Shown here: one piece after another, positions 1 through 8,480 of the stretch
Layout: the number at the start of each line of letters is the position of its first letter
Numbering within the stretch: the first letter of the stretch is position 1
Origin: Thermaerobacter sp. PB12/4term
GTDB taxonomy: Bacteria > Bacillota > Sulfobacillia > Thermaerobacterales > Thermaerobacteraceae
Reading direction: 5' to 3'
DNA: 64,000 nucleotides
Assembly (NCBI RefSeq): GCF_003403315.2
Contig: NZ_CP048407.1
Span: forward strand, 1,550,001 to 1,614,000
Made by a program: the position numbers and the translations under genes
The notes under the pieces: generated by a model
The model's input: only the letters and a program-made list of their open reading frames with translations
Databases searched by the model: none
What the model was told of the DNA's origin: nothing

Positions 1-1
1 C

Positions 2-466
2 GGCATCCGCCAGGGCACGCCCATGCCGGCAGCCGTAGAGCTCCTGGCCATGGAGTTGCTCTTCGAGCTCTTCCGGGAGGGCGGCCTGCGCCTGCCGGCG
101 GCCGTCGGCCAGACGGTGGGCATCGCCGGCGGCGTGGTGCTGGGGACCGCCGCCGCCCAGGCCGGGTTCGTCTCGGGCATCGTGATCGTGGTGACGGCGG
201 GGACCGCCATCGCCTCCTTTGCGATCCCCAACTACTTCCTTGGCCTGACCTGGCGCATTCTGAAGTTCGCCCTGATCGCCCTGAGTGCCACCTTCGGCCT
301 GACGGGCCTGGTGGCCGGCATGCTGCTGGTGGCGGCCCACCTGGCCGCGGCGGAGTCGGCCGGCGCCCCCTACATGACGCCCTTCGGGCCCATGCGGCCC
401 AAGCGGCTGCTGCGCATGGCGGTGCGGCCGCCCCACTGGGAAAAGGGCGTGGCGGCCCGGCCCTGA
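2..466 (+). CDS. gerAA: Spore germinant receptor subunit A, GerA family (C-terminal fragment)
   Basis: The reading frame is already open at the window edge, so only the last 154 residues are present and the true start is outside. Several hydrophobic segments (about residues 35-115) follow a stretch reading VGIAGGVVLGTAAAQAG, which is characteristic of the membrane part of GerA/GerBA/GerKA proteins, and the protein ends in a short basic tail. GerAA-type proteins sit in the spore inner membrane and form the germinant receptor with B and C subunits. GerAB and GerAC homologues follow directly in the usual A-B-C order. Which paralogous receptor this is, and what germinant it senses, cannot be told. 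Confidence 0.88.
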   Translation, partial: GIRQGTPMPAAVELLAMELLFELFREGGLRLPAAVGQTVGIAGGVVLGTAAAQAGFVSGIVIVVTAGTAIASFAIPNYFLGLTWRILKFALIALSATFGLTGLVAGMLLVAAHLAAAESAGAPYMTPFGPMRPKRLLRMAVRPPHWEKGVAARP

Positions 467-523
467 GATGCCGGCAGCGATCTGCGCAGGACCCGGCCGG
501 CGGCCCGCACGGGAGGAGGCGAA

Positions 524-1720
524 TTGGAACGCATGGCCCAGCAGGCAGGGAGCCGGGTTTCAGCTGCCCCTTCGCCGGCAAGGGCGGCGGCCGGGCCGGC
601 CGCCGTGGCGGGCGCCAGCCGGGCGGGCGTACGGATTTCCGGCCGCGGCCTGGTGGCGCTGTTCTTCTTCACCCTGTTCCAGTTCCAGCTGCTGGACGGG
701 CCCATGTGGCTGGCGCGGGCGGCCGGGCGCTTCGGCTGGCTGGTGGAGCTGCTGGGCGCGCTGATGGGCCTGCCCCTGGTCCTCATGATGGTCGACCTGG
801 CCTCCCGCTTTCCCGGCCAGACCGTGTACCAGTACGCCCGCGTCCTGCTGGGACGCCCGGTGGCCTTCATCCTCAACGGCTTGAGCCTTCTCTACGGCAT
901 CATCTTCCTCGGCTACTTCCTGCGCCAGTTCGTCATCGTGGTCCAGACCTACCTGCTGCCCCGCACCCCCATCTGGGCCATCACCGGCCTGGTGGTGGCC
1001 GGCATCGTGGTCGTGGTGAGCCTGGGGCCGCTGGCCCTGAACCGGCTGGCCCAGATGCTGCTCATTCCGGTGGTGGTGGCCTCCGGGGTCGTGCTGGGCC
1101 TCGCCATGCGCAACGTGGACCTTCTGCTGCTCCAGCCCCTCTGGCCCGTCCCCGCTGCCGTGCTGGCGGCCGCGCCCACGGCCGGATTCCTCCCCTTCGT
1201 GCCGATCAAGCACCTGCCGGTCCAGCTGGCGGTGCTGCGGCAGCCCCGGCGGCACGGGCGCTCCCTGGTGGCGACCTACCTGGCCGTGGCCCTGTTCAAG
1301 GTCATCGCCACGGGGACCACCCTGGCCATCTTCAGCCACCACGGGGTCGCGCTGATGGCCTGGCCCACCCTGGAGATCCTGCGGGTGGTCCAGGTCCCCC
1401 TGGCCCTGCTGGAGGAACTGGGACTGCCCGGCCTGGTGGTGTACCAGGCGGTGCTGTTCGTCTCCAGCGCGGTGTTCTTCGTCACCGATTATGTCGGCCT
1501 GCCGGTCTGGCTCGGGCTCGGCCCGCGGGCCATGCCCTGGCTGCTGCCGGTGCTGGCCGCGGCCGTCACCGCACTCTGCCTGGCCCCCCAGGACGAAACC
1601 CAGCTCGATCTCATGCGGCAGGTCGTGATGTACGGGGGGCTGTACAGCGCCGCCTTCTATCCCGCGCTGCTCTGGCTGGTGGCCCGCTGGCGGCGGCCGG
1701 GGGTGGGGGCGGCCTCATGA
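524..1720 (+). CDS. gerAB: Spore germination permease, GerAB family
   Basis: Predicted 398-residue polytopic membrane protein with about ten hydrophobic segments, matching the length and layout of GerAB/endospore germination permeases of the APC superfamily. These bind or help transport the germinant in the receptor complex. TTG at 524 is preferred because a GGGAGGAGG Shine-Dalgarno lies just upstream at 511-519; ATG at 533 is a possible internal start. About 35 hydrophilic Ala/Gly/Pro-rich residues precede the first membrane segment, longer than usual. The stop codon overlaps the gerAC start (ATGA), so the two are translationally coupled. Confidence 0.88.
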   Translation: MERMAQQAGSRVSAAPSPARAAAGPAAVAGASRAGVRISGRGLVALFFFTLFQFQLLDGPMWLARAAGRFGWLVELLGALMGLPLVLMMVDLASRFPGQTVYQYARVLLGRPVAFILNGLSLLYGIIFLGYFLRQFVIVVQTYLLPRTPIWAITGLVVAGIVVVVSLGPLALNRLAQMLLIPVVVASGVVLGLAMRNVDLLLLQPLWPVPAAVLAAAPTAGFLPFVPIKHLPVQLAVLRQPRRHGRSLVATYLAVALFKVIATGTTLAIFSHHGVALMAWPTLEILRVVQVPLALLEELGLPGLVVYQAVLFVSSAVFFVTDYVGLPVWLGLGPRAMPWLLPVLAAAVTALCLAPQDETQLDLMRQVVMYGGLYSAAFYPALLWLVARWRRPGVGAAS

Positions 1721-2841
1721 GGGGCGCCAAGACCCGCCTGCTGGTCCTCCTGCTGCTGGTGGCGGGTATGCTGACGGGCTGCTGGGACCTGGAGGAGATC
1801 GACCGGCGGACGGTGGTGCTGGGGCTCGCCTTCGACACGGACCCGCGCGGGGGCCTCCGCATGGTGGCCTCGCTGCCCGACCCCCGCGCCCTGGTGCCCT
1901 CGGGGGGTACGGTGATCGGCCCCCAACCCCAGGAGCCCGCCTTCGTGGTGCTCGAGACCCGGGGCCGCACGGCATCGGACAACCTGGCGGCCCTCCGCGA
2001 AGTGACCAGCCGCGACCTGTTTTTGGGCCAGATCCTGGTGGTGGGAGTATCCGAGCGCCTGGCGCGCCAGGGCGTGAGGTCCCTGCTGGAGTTTCTCATG
2101 AACAACACCGATATCCCCCGGGCCGCCTGGTTCGTGGTAGCCCCGGGGGACCCTGCGCAGGTCCTGGGCATCAAACCGCCCCAGCAAACCTTCCCCGAGT
2201 TCTATCTGGACGACGTGTTTCGCGCCCGGGGCAAGCCGGCAGGTATTCTGGCGATCCCCTACTGGCGGGTCTGGGTGGATACCCTGCTGCCCGGGCGGGA
2301 TGCCCTGGTGCCGGTGGTCACGCCAGGCCCCCAGCAGCAGATGCGTGTGGCCCAGGCCGCCGCCTTCCGCGGGAGCCGCCTTGCCGGTATCCTCACGGAA
2401 CGGGAGACCCGCCTCCTCGCCCTGCTCCGGGATGCCCGCAGCACCCTCTGGCAGGTCGACCTCGAGGAGGGCCGCCGTCGTCTTGCCCTGCGCGCCCTGG
2501 GCACCGGTGTCCGCATCGTCCCCCTCCCGCCCGGTGCCGGTGGCACGCCCCGCTTTCGCTTCGATGTCACCCTCAACATGACGCTGGTCGAGGTGTACGG
2601 CGGCACGCCCGGTCCCACGGAAGAGCTGGAACGCGAGGCCCGCCGCGACCTCACCCGCTCCCTGACCCGGCTGGTCCGGCGACTCCAGGCCATGGGCAGC
2701 GACCCCCTGGGTTTCGGCCAGCGCTGGCGCATCGCCTTCCCGAGGCGGTTTGCGGAACAGGACTGGCACCAGCTGTGGGCGCGGGCGCGGGTGGAGGTGC
2801 GGGTGCGGCTGACCATCAGCCGCGGCGGGGCTTTCCATTGA
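1717..2841 (+). CDS. gerAC: Spore germination lipoprotein, GerAC family
   Basis: 374 residues. A signal peptide with lipobox (MLTGC, Cys22) is followed by WDLEEID, the sequence that typically follows the lipidated Cys in GerAC proteins. GerAC is the lipid-anchored third subunit of the germinant receptor on the outer face of the spore inner membrane. ATG at 1717 overlaps the gerAB stop by 4 bp; the frame is open far upstream (to 706), but that part runs inside gerAB in another frame and is not coding. This is the last gene of the ger operon. Confidence 0.9.
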   Translation: MRGAKTRLLVLLLLVAGMLTGCWDLEEIDRRTVVLGLAFDTDPRGGLRMVASLPDPRALVPSGGTVIGPQPQEPAFVVLETRGRTASDNLAALREVTSRDLFLGQILVVGVSERLARQGVRSLLEFLMNNTDIPRAAWFVVAPGDPAQVLGIKPPQQTFPEFYLDDVFRARGKPAGILAIPYWRVWVDTLLPGRDALVPVVTPGPQQQMRVAQAAAFRGSRLAGILTERETRLLALLRDARSTLWQVDLEEGRRRLALRALGTGVRIVPLPPGAGGTPRFRFDVTLNMTLVEVYGGTPGPTEELEREARRDLTRSLTRLVRRLQAMGSDPLGFGQRWRIAFPRRFAEQDWHQLWARARVEVRVRLTISRGGAFH

Positions 2842-2984
2842 CGCTCCCTTCCCTCCACCCCGGCAATGTGGTATGCCGGTGTACGGAAATGGTTCGAGGC
2901 ACGAAGGATTGGAGACGCTCCGGCGTGCCCTGCGGCGGGAACGGTGTGCTTCGCGAGCCGCGGCGGAGGAGGGCCAGGGCGGTC

Positions 2985-4403
2985 GTGGAGACGGTGCAGA
3001 GGAGGGGTACCCCCGGGACAGGTCATCCCGGAACGGCGGGGGGCGATACCGGGTTGCCCGCCCGGCACCCGACCCATGACGATCCGGCCCCGCTGGCGCG
3101 CCGGCAGGTGCGCGAGACCCTGTGGCGCGTCAACGTGCTGGCCGCCCTGACCTTTGCCGTCGTCACCATGTCCCGGCCGCTGTTCTCCGTCTTCGCCGTG
3201 CAGGGGCTGGGGGCCGGGGCCACCTGGCTGGGCGTCATCGCGGGCGCCTACGCACTGGTGCCCCTCTTCCTCTCGCTCCCCGCGGGCGGGCTGGTGAGCC
3301 GCTGGGGCGAGCGGCCCCTGATGATGGCCGGTTCCGCCGGCCTGGCCGCCGGCCTGTGGATGGCCGCCGCCAGCCCGTCGCTGCCCTGGATGGTGGCCGC
3401 CTCCCTGGTGGCGGGCATGGCCCAGATGCTGATGGTGATCTGCACCCAGACCCTGGTGACCAGCCTAGGGGAGCCCCGGGAGCGGGAACAGCACCTGGCC
3501 TGGTTCACCACCGCCACCTCCGCCGGCCAGCTGGTGGGGCCGCTGGGCGGTGGCCTCCTGGCGGACCACGCCGGTTTCCGCGCCACCTTTGCCGTGGCCG
3601 GCCTCCTGTGCCTTTCTGGCATTTTCCTGGCGCGGCGGGTCCACGTGCCGCCCACGCCGGGGGCGGCGCCGGACTGGCGGGCCCAGGCCGGCCGGGCGCG
3701 GGAGCTGCTGGCCCTGCCGGAGATGCGACTGGCCATCCTGGCCGCCTTCTCCCTGATCTTCTCCCTGGGCGTCAACCAGTCGTTCTACTCGGTGTACGTC
3801 ACCCGGGTGCTGGGATTCAGCACCGCGACCCTGGGCATGCTGCTGGCCGTACGGGCCGTGATGGCCCTGGCCGTGCGGGCGTACATGGGACCGCTGGTGG
3901 CCCTGGCGGGCGGGCGCTTCCGGGTCCTGTTCCTGGCCATGACGGCGGGCGCCGTCGCTCTCGGCGTAACGCCGCTGCTGCGGGACGTGGCCTCCCTGAC
4001 CCTGGCCGCCGCCCTGCTGGGCCTGGCCACGGGCCTGACCATGCCCCTCAGCATGCTGGCGGCGGCCAACTCGGTACCCGCCGCCGAGCGGGGCCTGGCC
4101 ATGGGGGTGCGGCTGACGGGCAACCGGCTGGCGGAGCTGACAAGTCCCCTTCTGTTCGGCCCCCTGGCCGAATGGGTGGGGCTTGGACCCGCCTTCCACG
4201 GTGCCGGGCTCCTGCTGCTGGCGGCCGCCCTGCTTTCCCTCCGCTGGCGCCACGGGCTGGACGACGCCGACCGGCTGGCGGGAGAGGACCGGCCCCCGCG
4301 GGCCGGTGGGGCCGGCCGCTTCAGCACCCCGGCGTTCCCGATGTGGCGCCGGCGGTCGAGCTCTCCCGTGCGCCAGCCGGGTGCCCACCGGGCCGGCGAC
4401 TGA
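2985..4403 (+). CDS. Major facilitator superfamily transporter
   Basis: The core (from about 3120 to 4260) encodes twelve hydrophobic segments with an MFS motif-A-like loop after TM2 (GGLVSRWGERPL) and a repeat of the fold in the second half. It is probably a proton-driven efflux or solute transporter; no substrate can be inferred. The start is uncertain: GTG 2985 sits 13 bp after GGAGGAGG, while GTG 3108 would start close to TM1 as in most MFS proteins; ATG 2889 is also in frame. A hydrophilic tail of about 45 residues follows TM12. It is separated from gerAC by roughly 140 bp, so it is probably transcribed independently. Confidence 0.8.
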   Translation: METVQRRGTPGTGHPGTAGGDTGLPARHPTHDDPAPLARRQVRETLWRVNVLAALTFAVVTMSRPLFSVFAVQGLGAGATWLGVIAGAYALVPLFLSLPAGGLVSRWGERPLMMAGSAGLAAGLWMAAASPSLPWMVAASLVAGMAQMLMVICTQTLVTSLGEPREREQHLAWFTTATSAGQLVGPLGGGLLADHAGFRATFAVAGLLCLSGIFLARRVHVPPTPGAAPDWRAQAGRARELLALPEMRLAILAAFSLIFSLGVNQSFYSVYVTRVLGFSTATLGMLLAVRAVMALAVRAYMGPLVALAGGRFRVLFLAMTAGAVALGVTPLLRDVASLTLAAALLGLATGLTMPLSMLAAANSVPAAERGLAMGVRLTGNRLAELTSPLLFGPLAEWVGLGPAFHGAGLLLLAAALLSLRWRHGLDDADRLAGEDRPPRAGGAGRFSTPAFPMWRRRSSSPVRQPGAHRAGD

Positions 4404-4742
4404 GGAGCCGGGCCCATGGGAGGAGAGCCGGCCGGCAAAACCGAATTGCCTGACGGGCGTCACCCTGCAGGTGACCCCACCCGGGCTTCCGGTGCCGGGT
4501 GCGAGGCGGCGGGCCCCCCTGCCGGTGGCCATCCTGGTGCGACAACCCGCACCCCCCGGCCGCGGCCGCCCCGCGGTGCCGCGGCGGCCGGGCACCGGCC
4601 GGGGCCGCGGCGGCCGGCTGCGACGCCGACCCGGCGACTCTCACCAGGCACCGCCATCCCGCCCCGGGCGCCGCCCGTGCCAGGGCTCCAGCCGGTTCGT
4701 CCCCGGGGCAGGTCCATCTTCATGGCAGGAAGGGGATGTGGC
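4404..4742. other. Intergenic region before citrate synthase
   Basis: No supportable gene. It is GC-rich, with a short inverted repeat GTCACC-CTGCA-GGTGAC at 4459-4475 that could be an operator. No convincing -35/-10 pair was found. The last 20 bp hold the citrate synthase ribosome binding site (AGGAAGGGG). Confidence 0.4.
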
Positions 4743-5867
4743 ATGACCCAGCCGAATCCCGCCGGTCTGGAAGATGTGGTGGCGGGGACTTCGGAGATCT
4801 GCTTCATCGACGGCAAGGAGGGGCGGCTCCTCTACCGCGGCTACGACGTCCGCGACCTGGCCGAGCACGCCTCCTTCGAAGAGGTGGTCTACCTCCTCTG
4901 GCATGGCCGGCTGCCCAACCGGGCCCAGCTGGACGCCTTCGTCCAGCAGCTGCGGTCGGTCCAGGCGCTGCCCGGCCAGGTGCTGGACCTGATCCAGCGC
5001 ATCCCGCCGGCCACCCATCCCATGGCCGCCCTGCGCACGGCCGTCTCCTACCTGGGGACCCTGGACCCCGATCAGGAAGACCAGTCCCAGGAGGCGAACC
5101 TGCGCCGGGCGACGCGGCTGGTGGCCCAGTTCCCCACCCTGGTGGCGGCCATCGAGCGGGTGCGCCAGGGCAAGGAACCGGTGGCGCCGCGGCGCGACCT
5201 GCCCCTGGCGGCCAACTTCCTGTACATGCTGCGGGGGGAGGAACCCAGCCCGCTGCACGCCGAGGTCATGAACGTGGCCCTGGTGCTCCACGCCGACCAC
5301 GAGCTGAACGCCTCCACCTTCGCCGCGCGGGTGGTGGCCGCCACCCTGTCGGACATGTACTCGGCCATCACCGCCGCCGTCGGCGCCCTGAAGGGCCCGC
5401 TCCACGGCGGCGCCAACGAGCAGGTGATGCGCACCCTGCTGGCCATCGGTTCGCCCGACAAGGCGGAAGCTTGGGTCAAGGAGGCGCTGGCGGCCAAGAA
5501 GCGGATCATGGGCTTCGGTCACCGGGTGTACAAGACCGAAGACCCGCGGGCCACCATCCTGCGCCGGCTCTCCCGCAAAGTGGCCGAGGCGGCAGGCGAC
5601 ACCCGCTGGTTCGAGATCTCCCAGGCCGTGGAGAAGGTGGTGGCGGCGGAGAAGGGGCTCTACCCCAACGTCGACTTCTACAGCGCCTCCACCTACTACG
5701 TGATGGGCATCCCCTTCGAGCTGTACACGCCCATCTTCGCCGTCAGCCGCATCTCGGGCTGGACCGCCCACGTGCTGGAGCAGTTCGCCAACAACCGGCT
5801 GATCCGGCCCCGGGCCGAGTACACCGGGCCCACCCGCCGGGAGTGGGTGCCCCTGGACCAGCGCTAG
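4743..5867 (+). CDS. citZ: Citrate synthase
   Basis: 374 residues, the normal length for the short (type I, dimeric) citrate synthases of Gram-positive bacteria. It condenses acetyl-CoA and oxaloacetate to citrate at the entry of the TCA cycle. The catalytic triad is visible: His221 in GPLHGGANE, His260 in GFGHRVYK and Asp311 in VDFYSA. ATG 4743 follows AGGAAGGGG at a good distance; ATG 4722 in the same frame lacks a site. Members of this family can also act as 2-methylcitrate synthases, and sequence alone does not exclude that. It is followed by a strong terminator and stands alone. Confidence 0.93.
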   Translation: MTQPNPAGLEDVVAGTSEICFIDGKEGRLLYRGYDVRDLAEHASFEEVVYLLWHGRLPNRAQLDAFVQQLRSVQALPGQVLDLIQRIPPATHPMAALRTAVSYLGTLDPDQEDQSQEANLRRATRLVAQFPTLVAAIERVRQGKEPVAPRRDLPLAANFLYMLRGEEPSPLHAEVMNVALVLHADHELNASTFAARVVAATLSDMYSAITAAVGALKGPLHGGANEQVMRTLLAIGSPDKAEAWVKEALAAKKRIMGFGHRVYKTEDPRATILRRLSRKVAEAAGDTRWFEISQAVEKVVAAEKGLYPNVDFYSASTYYVMGIPFELYTPIFAVSRISGWTAHVLEQFANNRLIRPRAEYTGPTRREWVPLDQR

Positions 5868-5913
5868 CGCGGTCCATCCCGGACCCCGACGCGCGGGGGG
5901 CGGCACAGGACGG

Positions 5914-5969
5914 AAGACAGCAGGGGCGGGCGGTGCCGGGAGGATTCCGCAACCGCCCGCCCTTGTCTT
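5914..5969. terminator. Bidirectional hairpin terminator after citrate synthase
   Basis: Perfect 11-bp stem (GGGCGGGCGGT with ACCGCCCGCCC) extended by AAGACA/TGTCTT below a small bulge, with an 18-nt loop. It lies between the convergent citrate synthase and btuFCD units and can serve both. The T-tract is weak (TTGTCTT), as is common in GC-rich genomes. Confidence 0.7.
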
Positions 5970-6073
5970 GCCTCCAAGGGCGTTTGGCCTCCCCGGGGGA
6001 GGCGCCATCGCCCCACGACCCGGGCCACGCCGGCAGCAGGCTTCGGCTCAGGCGGGCCCGGGCTCTTCCGGGA

Positions 6074-6123
6074 TCCCGCTGAGGCTTTCGCGCTCAGGTC
6101 CCGCTGAACCGTTCGCGCTCAGG
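6074..6123. repeat. Two tandem 25-bp repeats at the end of btuD
   Basis: Positions 6074-6098 and 6099-6123 are directly abutting copies that begin TCCCGCTGA and end TTCGCGCTCAGG; they differ only in a block of four bases (GGCT versus ACCG). The second copy overlaps the btuD stop codon (6119-6121), the first lies in its 3' untranslated region. Each unit has CTGA and TCAG arms that could pair. Confidence 0.65.
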
Positions 6124-6967
6124 CCCCCTGCGCCGCGGCTGGTTTGGCCGCCGGGGACGAACCGGCCCCCGGGCCGCCCGGCCCCCCGGGCAGCAAAGCC
6201 ACCTGGGGCACTTCCAGCTGGGGGTGGGGCACCACCAGCACGGAGCAGCCATAGACCCGGCTCAGGATCTCGGGGCGCATGACCCGGGCCGGCTCGCCCG
6301 CCGCTGCCACCCGGCCGTCCTTCACCAGCACCAGGCGCTGGCAGTACAGGGCCGCCAGGTTCAGGTCGTGCAGCACGGCCACCAGGGTAAGCCCCAGGTG
6401 CCGGCGCAGGCGATCCAGAAGATCCATGATCTCCACCTGGTGCCGCAGGTCCAGGTGGCTGGTGGGCTCGTCCAGCAGCAGGACCACCGGTTCCTGGGCC
6501 AGGGCCCGGGCCAGCAACGCCTTCTGCCGCTGGCCGGCGCTCAGGGTGGCCAGGGGGCGGCCCGCCAGAGCCTCGAGGCCCACCCACGCCAGGGCCCGGG
6601 TCACCGCCTCCCGGTCCCGCGCGCTTTCCCAGGCCCAGAGGCCCTGCAGGTGGGGGGTCCGTCCCAGGGCCACGTACTCTTCCACCGTCAGCGACAGGGT
6701 CGAACCGGCCTCCACCCCGGCCACCGCCAGGCGCCGCGCCCGCCGGTCCGGCCGCCAGGCGCCAAGGGCCGTGCCGTCCAGCAGCACCTGCCCCGCCCAG
6801 GGTTTGAGGTACCCCGACAGGGTGCGCAGCAGCGTGGTCTTGCCCGACCCGTTGGGTCCGGCCACCCCCAGCCACTCGCCCCGCCGCACCTCCAGGGTCA
6901 GGCCGTCCAGCACGGGATCGGCGGCGTAGCCGACCCGGACCCCCCGCACCTCCAGGGCGAACCCCAC
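6119..6967 (-). CDS. btuD: Cobalamin/iron-siderophore ABC transporter ATPase
   Basis: 282-residue nucleotide-binding subunit of the FepC/BtuD type. Walker A GPNGSGKTT at residues 37-45, signature LSAGQ, Walker B LLLDEPT and switch histidine in VLHDLN are all present, so it should be active. GTG 6967 is chosen because CGGAGGTG lies 7 bp upstream; longer in-frame starts would run into btuC. It is 22 bp downstream of btuC and last in the btuF-btuC-btuD operon. The family also includes haem and siderophore importers, but the cobalamin riboswitch at the head of the operon points to vitamin B12 or cobinamide. Confidence 0.9.
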   Translation of the reverse strand: MGFALEVRGVRVGYAADPVLDGLTLEVRRGEWLGVAGPNGSGKTTLLRTLSGYLKPWAGQVLLDGTALGAWRPDRRARRLAVAGVEAGSTLSLTVEEYVALGRTPHLQGLWAWESARDREAVTRALAWVGLEALAGRPLATLSAGQRQKALLARALAQEPVVLLLDEPTSHLDLRHQVEIMDLLDRLRRHLGLTLVAVLHDLNLAALYCQRLVLVKDGRVAAAGEPARVMRPEILSRVYGCSVLVVPHPQLEVPQVALLPGGPGGPGAGSSPAAKPAAAQGA

Positions 6968-6989
6968 GGCCCTGCACCTCCGTCCGGCG

Positions 6990-8480
6990 TCAATGGTCGC
7001 GGCCGGCAGCATGCCGGCGCAACAGCCAGAGAAACCACGGCGCACCCGCCAGGGCCGTCACCACCCCCACCGGCAGCTCGGCCGGCGCCACCACCACCCG
7101 GGCCACCGTGTCGCAAAGGATCAGGACCGTGGCGCCGGCCAGAACCGCGCCCGGCAGCAGGCGCCTGTGGTCGGCTCCAACCAGCATCCGCACGCCGTGG
7201 GGGACGATGAGTCCGACAAACCCGATGACACCGCTGACGCTGACGGCGGTGGCGGCCAGCAGGGCTCCAGCCGCCACCAGCCGGCGCTTCACGGCCTCCA
7301 CGTCGACGCCCAGGTGGTGGGCCGGTTCTTCACCCAGCCAGAGGGCGTTGAGGGCGCGCACCTGGGCCGCCAGGACGCCCAGCCCCGCCGCCATGGCCAC
7401 GGCCAGCACCAGCACGTCCTGCCAGCCCGCGCCGGACAGGCTGCCCAGCAACCAGAAGACCAGGGGGCGAAGGCGCTCGCCGCTCAGGAAGACCAGCAGG
7501 GAGACCAAGGCCCCCAGCAGGGAGGCCACCGCCACCCCCGCCAGCAGCAGGGTGCCCACCGCCAGGCGGCCCCCTACCCGGGCCAGCCGGCTCACCACCA
7601 GCACCGCCGCCACCGCGCCGGCGAAGGCGCAGGCCGGCACCAGCCCAAAGCCGGCGGCCCGGGACGCCGCCGCCGCCAGGCTCGACAGCCCGCCGCCGCC
7701 GGCCGGCCAGGAGCCCACCGGACCCCTACCTGATCCGCCGCCTGCGGCCAGCGCCAGGGCCAGGTGGGCTACCGCCGCCCCCAGCGCACCGCCGCTGGAT
7801 ACCCCCAGCACGTAGGGGTCCGCCATGGGGTTGCGGAAGAGGGTCTGGAAGGCGCTGCCCGCCGCCGCCAGGGAAGCGCCCACCATCCCCGCCAGCACCA
7901 CCCGCGGCAAGCGGATCTGCAGCAGGATGCGGTCTGCGGCAGAGCCGGCACCGGCTCCACCGTCGGGCCAGCCGGCCACCGCGCCGGCCAGCACCCGCAG
8001 CACCTGCCCGGGCGGAACATGGACGGCCCCCAGCCCGGTGGCCACCACCAGCGACACGACCAGGGCCAGCCCGAGGAGCCCCAGCACGGCGGCCCCCCGC
8101 CGGGCAGGCCGGGCCGGGGCCCCGGGCCTGGAGCCCGCGGCGGCAGGCGAAACCTGGCGCCGGTCTTCTTCCCTGCGGGGACCAGCCGTCCCAGGGTCCG
8201 GCGGCACCCCGCTCCCGCCCCGCCGCCGGGCTGCGCCCGGGCCCGCCCCTGGAACGGCCCGGCGCTGCCGGCGAGCGGCCCCGGCGGGCCCCCCGCCGGG
8301 GTCAAGGCGGGTGGACCCGTCCCGGCCGGCGGCTTGGCCCGCCACCGGTTGGGCCGCAGCCGGTCCACCGGTCGCTGCCGCGCCAGCGGCCGCGCCGCCG
8401 GCGGGTTCGCCCGCAGCCAGCCGGCCGGGCGGCCGGGACCCCCAGGGCACGTCCGTCCCCCCCACCGGGCCTCCCCTCAC
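6990..8480 (-). CDS. btuC: Cobalamin ABC transporter permease, FecCD/BtuC family
   Basis: The last 360 residues form a typical BtuC/FecCD permease with about ten membrane segments and the conserved FRNPMADPYVLGVSSGG motif. They form the channel for the substrate delivered by BtuF. GTG 8480 overlaps the btuF stop by 4 bp, which supports this start, but it leaves about 130 Gly/Ala/Pro/Arg-rich residues of no recognised fold before the first membrane segment. That extension is unusual for the family; either it is a disordered cytoplasmic tail or translation begins further in, although no better site with a Shine-Dalgarno was found. Confidence 0.85.
   Translation of the reverse strand: MRGGPVGGTDVPWGSRPPGRLAAGEPAGGAAAGAAATGGPAAAQPVAGQAAGRDGSTRLDPGGGPAGAARRQRRAVPGAGPGAARRRGGSGVPPDPGTAGPRREEDRRQVSPAAAGSRPGAPARPARRGAAVLGLLGLALVVSLVVATGLGAVHVPPGQVLRVLAGAVAGWPDGGAGAGSAADRILLQIRLPRVVLAGMVGASLAAAGSAFQTLFRNPMADPYVLGVSSGGALGAAVAHLALALAAGGGSGRGPVGSWPAGGGGLSSLAAAASRAAGFGLVPACAFAGAVAAVLVVSRLARVGGRLAVGTLLLAGVAVASLLGALVSLLVFLSGERLRPLVFWLLGSLSGAGWQDVLVLAVAMAAGLGVLAAQVRALNALWLGEEPAHHLGVDVEAVKRRLVAAGALLAATAVSVSGVIGFVGLIVPHGVRMLVGADHRRLLPGAVLAGATVLILCDTVARVVVAPAELPVGVVTALAGAPWFLWLLRRHAAGRDH

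Noticed and set aside
706-1716. Upstream extension of gerAC over gerAB
   Set aside because: The extension is Gly/Ala/Pro/Arg-rich and out of frame with the clear GerAB protein; the lipoprotein signal peptide begins at 1717.
4459-4475. T-box or other riboswitch before citrate synthase
   Set aside because: Only a 6-bp inverted repeat is present; no conserved riboswitch or T-box sequence and no terminator were found.
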